From: Firmicutes bacterium CAG:238
Lineage (GTDB): Bacteria; Bacillota; Clostridia; Peptostreptococcales; Anaerovoracaceae
Assembly: GCA_000435615.1 (NCBI GenBank)
Contig: FR881951.1
Location: forward strand, 1,674 to 36,287
Direction of reading: 5' to 3'
DNA length: 34,614 bases
Shown here: one piece after another, positions 30,375 to 34,614 of the stretch
How the letters are laid out: every line of letters starts with the position of its first letter
Numbering within the stretch: the first letter of the stretch is position 1
The notes under the pieces: generated by a model
What the model saw: only the letters and a program-made list of their open reading frames with translations
Database searches by the model: none
What the model was told of the DNA's origin: nothing
Program-made: the position numbers and the translations under genes

Positions 30375-31745
30375 ATGACATTAAAATTTAAAGAATCCTT
30401 TTTCACTTTACTAGTTGTAACAATAATTATGGTAATAGGCATTTTTGTATTGAAAATGCCTATTACCATAACATTGCTTACGGAGGCTGTATTTGTTGGT
30501 GTGTTGGCAATTTGCAAAGGTACCACATACCTAGAACTGCAAAATGTAGTTACCTCGTCAATAAGCACCATATTGACACCTTTAATTATTCTTCTGCTAA
30601 TAGGAGCTCTCGTTGCAAGCTGGATAATGAGCGGTACAGTCCCGACTCTGATCTGCATAGGTCTGAAAGCAATCAACCCAAAGTTTTTCCTAATTACTTC
30701 ATTCGTAATGTGCTCCGCAACATCTATGGTGATAGGTACATCTTGGGGAACAATTTCTACTTTGGGCGTTGCTTTCATGGGAATATCCGGTGCTCTCGGT
30801 CTCCCACCCATATACACTGTAAGTACCATCGTGTCCGGGGCAATTATCGGTGACAAATTGTCACCGCTTTCAAGTTCCGTCGTTCTCGCGGAGCAGCTTA
30901 CAAACACCAATTACTCGGATACATTGAAGGCTGCTGCACGTACAAATGTGCCTGCGTTTATTCTATCGGCAGTAATATATATTATTATAGGTCTTTTTTC
31001 AAACAATACCACACACGGTGCGATGGATAGTTTGCAGCTTCTCAATGCTATTTCCACACAGTTTAAAATAGGCTTTGTTGCCCTGCTTCCTCCAATCCTC
31101 CTTGTGATTCTGATAATTTTCAAATTTCCGACAATTCCGGCATTCATAGCCGGCATTGCGGCAGGTGTGACAGAAGCAATTTTTGTTCAGGGCCACAATT
31201 ACGCAGATGTTTTTGAAGGATTGTTGTCAGGTTATACATACGGTCAGGATGCTAAGGTAAACGCACTTTTGAATTATGGGGGAATCAACAGCATGGCATC
31301 CATATTAACACTGCTTATATTTGCCGCTTCTTTTGGCGGTATAATAAAGTACCTTGGCATAATTTCTTCCGTGCTTGACAAGGCATTCGGTACGACAGGA
31401 AATAAGGCAAAAATTATTACATCCGCGGCATTCACACATGCATTCTGCTTCGTGATAACCGGGAACTATTATACAACAAATTCCATTTTAGCCCCCGCAT
31501 TTCAAACAATATTTAAAAAGAACGGTATAAAAGATGCCGATATTGCATCTATACTTCTCGATACCGGAACGGGAATATCACCATTGGTTCCATGGTGCCC
31601 CACAGCTATTTTCGTAACAAACACTTTGGGCTTTGCATCACTCAGCTACTGTATTTTCTCACCCGTGCTGTGGCTCCCGCTCTTGATTTATCCGCTGATA
31701 GGTATTTTCCTGGCAAGAAAGGATGGAAAACATGAAACCCGATAA
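30375..31745 (+). CDS. nhaC: NhaC family Na+/H+ antiporter-like transporter (copy 2)
   Basis: A 456-residue membrane protein of the same family as the nhaC at 26672-28072: IGTSWGTISTLGVAFMGISGALGLP, GAIIGDKLSPLSSSVVLAEQLTNTNYSDTLK and LDTGTGISPLVPWCPTAIFVTNTLG. I start at ATG 30375; an in-frame GTG at 30366 is next to the madM stop without a binding site. Codons 18-33 contain a perfect 19-bp inverted repeat. The 3' end overlaps the methyltransferase by 14 bp. It probably exchanges Na+ for H+ or an organic anion. Confidence 0.87.
   Translation: MTLKFKESFFTLLVVTIIMVIGIFVLKMPITITLLTEAVFVGVLAICKGTTYLELQNVVTSSISTILTPLIILLLIGALVASWIMSGTVPTLICIGLKAINPKFFLITSFVMCSATSMVIGTSWGTISTLGVAFMGISGALGLPPIYTVSTIVSGAIIGDKLSPLSSSVVLAEQLTNTNYSDTLKAAARTNVPAFILSAVIYIIIGLFSNNTTHGAMDSLQLLNAISTQFKIGFVALLPPILLVILIIFKFPTIPAFIAGIAAGVTEAIFVQGHNYADVFEGLLSGYTYGQDAKVNALLNYGGINSMASILTLLIFAASFGGIIKYLGIISSVLDKAFGTTGNKAKIITSAAFTHAFCFVITGNYYTTNSILAPAFQTIFKKNGIKDADIASILLDTGTGISPLVPWCPTAIFVTNTLGFASLSYCIFSPVLWLPLLIYPLIGIFLARKDGKHETR
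30427..30471. repeat. Perfect 19-bp inverted repeat inside the second nhaC
   Basis: Arms 30427-30445 (TTATGGTAATAGGCATTTT) and 30453-30471 (AAAATGCCTATTACCATAA) are exact reverse complements around a 7-base spacer. In mRNA this is a very stable hairpin about 50 nt after the start codon. It encodes the membrane segment IMVIGIFVLKMPITI, so both arms are read as ordinary hydrophobic codons. Confidence 0.95.
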
Positions 31746-32514
31746 CTTGAATGCAATTAATCGTTCTTTCCAAATTCAAGCGTCGAATTTTGAAAGCAAA
31801 TCGAGTAATTTCACAAAAGCAAGCTTTTTGGATTATACAATTTCTTGCGTCAAGCCCGATTCAACCGATACATTTTTGGAAGTCGCTTCGGGAACATGTG
31901 TGTGTGGACGTTCTTTTGCTCCACTTGTGCAAAGTGTCGTTTGCTTGGACGCAACGGTTCCAATGCTGGAGGTCGGTCAGCTTGAAGCACAAAGATGCCA
32001 ACTTCACAATATTACTTTTGTAAAGGGATATGCGGAGGAACTTCCTTTCTTGGACAACAGCTTTTCTGTTGTATTCTCACGATTAGCTTTTCATCACTTT
32101 ACAAATGTCACCGCCGCCTTCGATGAAATGGTACGCGTTGTAAATCATGGAGGCAAATTGGTATTAATTGATATGGAGTCCGCATGTGAGGAAAATAGAA
32201 TTACAGAGGATGAGATTGAAACGCTTCGAGATCCTTCCCACGTAAAAAATATGAGTCGCAGTGAAATGCTCGATTTATATCACTCGCATAATCTTTCAGT
32301 AGAGAAATGTGAATCAACATCAATACAACAGAATCTTAAGAGTTGGCTTAACCTCACTAAAACACCTCAAAATATTCAAGATGAAATTACCGAACGCATG
32401 AGCGCAGAGATAAACGGCGGTGCCAAAACGGGCTTCTCTCCTTATCTTCAGAACGGTGAAATATGTTTCAACCAAAAATGGATTTTGCTGATTGGCAGAA
32501 AGCCAAGGTTGTAA
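31732..32514 (+). CDS. Class I SAM-dependent methyltransferase
   Basis: A 260-residue UbiE/Methyltransf_11-like enzyme. Motif I is FLEVASGTCVCGRSFA (about 48-63), with Ser/Cys in place of some of the usual glycines. The acidic ribose-binding position is VVCLDATVPML, motif II-like VKGYAEELPFLDNSFSVVFSRLAFHHF, and motif III is MVRVVNHGGKLVLIDME. The substrate is unknown. I prefer ATG 31732 over 31723 because AAAGGATGG then has workable spacing. It overlaps the end of nhaC by 14 bp, so it belongs to the madLM-nhaC operon, where a methyltransferase is an unexpected partner. Confidence 0.83.
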   Translation: MKPDNLNAINRSFQIQASNFESKSSNFTKASFLDYTISCVKPDSTDTFLEVASGTCVCGRSFAPLVQSVVCLDATVPMLEVGQLEAQRCQLHNITFVKGYAEELPFLDNSFSVVFSRLAFHHFTNVTAAFDEMVRVVNHGGKLVLIDMESACEENRITEDEIETLRDPSHVKNMSRSEMLDLYHSHNLSVEKCESTSIQQNLKSWLNLTKTPQNIQDEITERMSAEINGGAKTGFSPYLQNGEICFNQKWILLIGRKPRL

Positions 32515-32539
32515 AATATTTGAAAGGATTTTCTTAACT

Positions 32540-32708
32540 TTCACTGGGTTTCCGTATCGGTCCTTGCCTTTGATGAACTCGTCAAAGTTCTTCGCATTGC
32601 CATCACCCACTCTGTTAGTTTTCAGCTCCGACGCGTAATCTTCCATGCGGGATTTCACGCACGTAAACCTGTTCAGCCCCGCAGCATCCACATTCAGCAA
32701 ATCACCAC
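32540..32708 (-). pseudogene. Unrecognised coding remnant
   Basis: The minus-strand frame reads DLLNVDAAGLNRFTCVKSRM, then a polar stretch ending DEFIKGKDRYGNPVKVKK, with codon use like real coding sequence (G/C-rich third positions). It lacks a start, is not in frame with the kinase remnant upstream, and runs into the 3' end of the methyltransferase gene. It looks like the C-terminal fragment of a deleted gene. I cannot name the family. Confidence 0.35.
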
Positions 32709-34138
32709 GGTCCCCGCGGGATGCACCAAGTAAAAAGCATTTTCGTCATCGCTGGACGTAAACGACATATTGATTCGCTTTGTGAGTAGCTCGCCAACTT
32801 CTGCTCCTAAAATCACGTCTGATGAACCCAACCCGCCTGCGCTGTTATACTTCCTTCCGGAAACATTTTCGCTGCAAGGTATGATATTCATGTCATGCTC
32901 AGTGAGAAAATTTTTTTCCTCATAGGATTCATCAAGGAGCCAGAGGAACCTCGTTCTGACAGTCTCCTCTTCGTCGCTGTAATTGTATTTGATGAGAGAT
33001 CCGTCGAAGGAAATCCCCACTCTTGCAGCACCCGCAAATGCGTCCTCCACTTTCACCGTCCAGATATTATACTCGATGCTGCCCATTTTAACGGTGCCAT
33101 TTTGCGTTGCCTGCACTTTGGCCTTCTCTCCGGTTTTTTCTCTGTAAAAGTCCAAAACCGGCAGTTCGAGGCGTTTGCGTTGTTGCGGTACAATATATAA
33201 ATGTTCCCTTCCTTCGTGCACACAAGGCATGCGCTGTCTGACATCGAAAAGTCTTCCGTCTCCACTGTTGGATAATAGATGCTGTCAAAAATTATAAATC
33301 CAAGGAGAAACAATGGCACAAAACAAGCCGCCGCAATAATCTTATAGATGCGACGACGCTTTGTCTTCTGGCCTGAAAGAACCGCGTGCTCCAAATCTGT
33401 GAGAAGTTCGGAAGCGTTTTGGTATCTGGAACCCGGATTCATCTCCGTGCATTTTGCGATAATTTTCGCCAGGTCGCCGCTGCGGTACTGCTCCACCGCC
33501 GGATGCACACCCGTAAGCAAGATGTTCAGCAAAATGCCAACCGCATAAATATCGGTTCATACATCGGACCTTGTCAGTCCGAACTGCTCCGGTGCCGCAT
33601 AAACCGCAGTTCCAAGAAGCTGCGTGTCGCTTTTCTTTTCGGGCGCAAGCTGCATAGCTGCATCAAGGTCAATCAGATAGACCTTGCCCTCAGGTGTCAG
33701 CATCACATGCTCCGGCTTTACATCCCTGTGAATGATCCGATTGCGTGAAGATCCGCTAATGTGCCGCAAATTGATGAAACGATATCCCTCGCCTCTGACA
33801 TCTCTTTCCCACCGTCAATCATTTCCTGCAGGGAAATTCCATCTATATATTCCTCCTCAACCACAAAAAAATCCATGTACAAAGCGGCAGCCGTATACCC
33901 TCGGCAGTCCCGGAATATCTTTACCCTCAAGCATTTTATATGCGGCTGTTTCGCGGTCGTAAACGCGTAGCACAAAAACGGTGCCGTCCTCCCTTGAGGC
34001 TGTAAACACCGTGCTGTTTTCCTTATGGCTGAGCCTTCTGATCGGTCTTATTTTCAGTTCCTTTATAACCGCAGAACAGTCCACGCTGCCATCCTTTCCG
34101 CAAAAAAATGCTAAAAAATGGTTCTCATTTAGCACCAT
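32694..34138 (-). pseudogene. Hanks-type Ser/Thr protein kinase, broken by frameshifts and a stop
   Basis: The pieces of one membrane kinase can be read across frames. The N-lobe is at 34138-33872 (IRPIRRLSHKENSTVFTASREDG). EEEYIDGISLQEMIDGG follows to about 33745. The catalytic loop IIHRDVKPEHVML, the DLD (for DFG) and GTAVYAAPEQFG lie at 33740-33560. TDIYAVGILLNILLTG, a membrane helix (IYKIIAAACFVPLFLLGFIIF) and an extracellular domain run to 32694. Breaks are a likely +1 in an A7 tract (33865-33871), a shift near 33742-33746, TGA at 33557-33559 where an Arg codon (CGA) is expected, and a shift near 33165-33190. Four lesions argue for true decay rather than a single sequencing error. Confidence 0.8.
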
Positions 34139-34149
34139 GCATAGCACAT

Positions 34150-34422
34150 TTTCTTTCGCTCAAGGCATGTAATTTGAACGAAATCTATGCTTACCAGATT
34201 ATATCCGGTGCACGCAGGCCTTCCCGCGACAAGCTTCTATGCCTTTGTATCGCAATGCGGGCTACACTTGAGGAAACACAGGATCTCTTGATTCACGGTG
34301 GTTTCGCTCCGTTATATGTCTGCAGCCAGTGCGACAACATTATCATTTTTGCGATTTCAGAGGAAACGATTTTGCAGGTAAACAGCAATCTCTACGACCA
34401 CGGCGAAGCGCTGCTTGAATAG
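34150..34422 (+). pseudogene. Truncated helix-turn-helix protein
   Basis: Residues LNEIYAYQIISGARRPSRDKLLCLCIAMRATLEETQDLLIHGG resemble the second half of an XRE-like HTH and following helices of a family often found beside Ser/Thr kinases in Clostridia. The C-terminus continues to a stop at 34420-34422 (ILQVNSNLYDHGEALLE). The expected N-terminal first helices are missing; upstream is the 5' end of the kinase on the opposite strand. It therefore looks like a remnant left by rearrangement. Confidence 0.6.
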
Positions 34423-34446
34423 CCTGGATGCAGCTTAAGTATCCCG

Positions 34447-34482
34447 AATAAAAATTAAACGGAGACGGGTTATGCCGCCTCC
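34447..34482 (-). terminator. Terminator of the Rpn-like gene
   Basis: Minus-strand stem GGAGGCGG (from 34482) with CCGTCTCC (to 34461), 8 pairs including one G-U, followed by GTTTAATTTTTAT. Confidence 0.7.
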
Positions 34483-34507
34483 ATTTTCACAAATATAATC
34501 TTGTGTT

Positions 34508-34614
34508 TTACAGTGTTTCGATTATCTCAAATGCCAGTCCGGTATTTTTCGCAATCACATCAATCGGAATGCCGGCGTTCTTAAAATTCTTTGCAATCTC
34601 ACGCTGCTTATCAG
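34508..34614 (-). CDS. C-terminal end of an Rpn-family nuclease/putative transposase (partial)
   Basis: The last 34 codons of a minus-strand gene entering from the right edge: DKQREIAKNFKNAGIPIDVIAKNTGLAFEIIETL then TAA. A charged run followed by IAKNF..AGIPIDVIAKNTGL is the typical C-terminal tail of Rpn (PDDEXK) recombination-promoting nucleases and related transposase-like proteins. Only the tail is visible, so whether the gene is intact cannot be judged. Confidence 0.55.
   Translation of the reverse strand, partial: DKQREIAKNFKNAGIPIDVIAKNTGLAFEIIETL

Noticed and set aside
32320..32700. 126-residue minus-strand ORF as an intact gene
   Set aside because: Its second half runs antisense through the methyltransferase, and its ATG has no binding site; only 32540-32708 looks like former coding sequence.

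Overview
The window looks like a chromosomal segment of an anaerobic Bacillota bacterium (class Clostridia). The evidence is the AGGAGG-type ribosome binding sites, moderate G+C (mid-forties by eye, not counted), hairpin-plus-T-run terminators, and gene families common in that class: TSCPD-domain protein, YlmH, NhaC antiporters, PutP, and a long glutamine synthetase. Genus cannot be fixed from sequence alone; a Family XIII/Peptostreptococcales-like organism is only a guess.

Layout. 1-3.5 kb: a minus-strand pair (nickel-pincer-type ornithine cyclodeaminase family, then Na+/proline symporter PutP) diverging from a TetR regulator, with a perfect palindrome between them. 3.5-6.8 kb: serS and a long glutamine synthetase, minus strand. 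6.8-12.0 kb: a three-gene envelope operon (membrane protein, zinc-ribbon membrane protein, UPF0182 protein) preceded by an Asn/Lys/Gln-rich 41-codon gene. 12.1-13.7 kb: tRNA-Lys(CUU) and an aldehyde dehydrogenase. 13.87-18.4 kb: the methionine-uptake operon metQ-metN-metI with an ABC-F ATPase attached. Ahead of it lie a good promoter, a 41-codon leader ORF with 7 Met and 4 Cys in 14 consecutive codons, and a Rho-independent terminator.

18.4-24.9 kb: CDF cation transporter plus TSCPD protein (minus), YlmH plus a TIM-barrel protein (plus), a VOC/glyoxalase protein (minus), NfeD plus SPFH membrane proteins (plus), and an AAA/DUF4143 ATPase preceded by a degenerate 32/33-bp tandem repeat. 25-32.5 kb: an accessory transport cluster around a LysR regulator. 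To one side are NhaC and a YtcJ-type amidohydrolase; to the other are MadL, MadM, a second NhaC and a SAM methyltransferase. The two outward promoters share a 12-bp identical element. 32.5-34.6 kb: a decaying region with a Ser/Thr kinase pseudogene, a truncated HTH gene and the tail of an Rpn-type transposase/nuclease.

The strongest candidate for an undescribed system is the met leader. RNA segments 13980-13988, 14031-14048 and 14093-14106 can form an anti-antiterminator, an antiterminator and, with 14110-14117, a terminator. This is the architecture of trp/his-type ribosome-mediated attenuation, here apparently sensing Met (and perhaps Cys) charging to control methionine uptake. The second candidate is the LysR-centred MadLM/NhaC/amidohydrolase/methyltransferase cluster, whose substrate is unknown.
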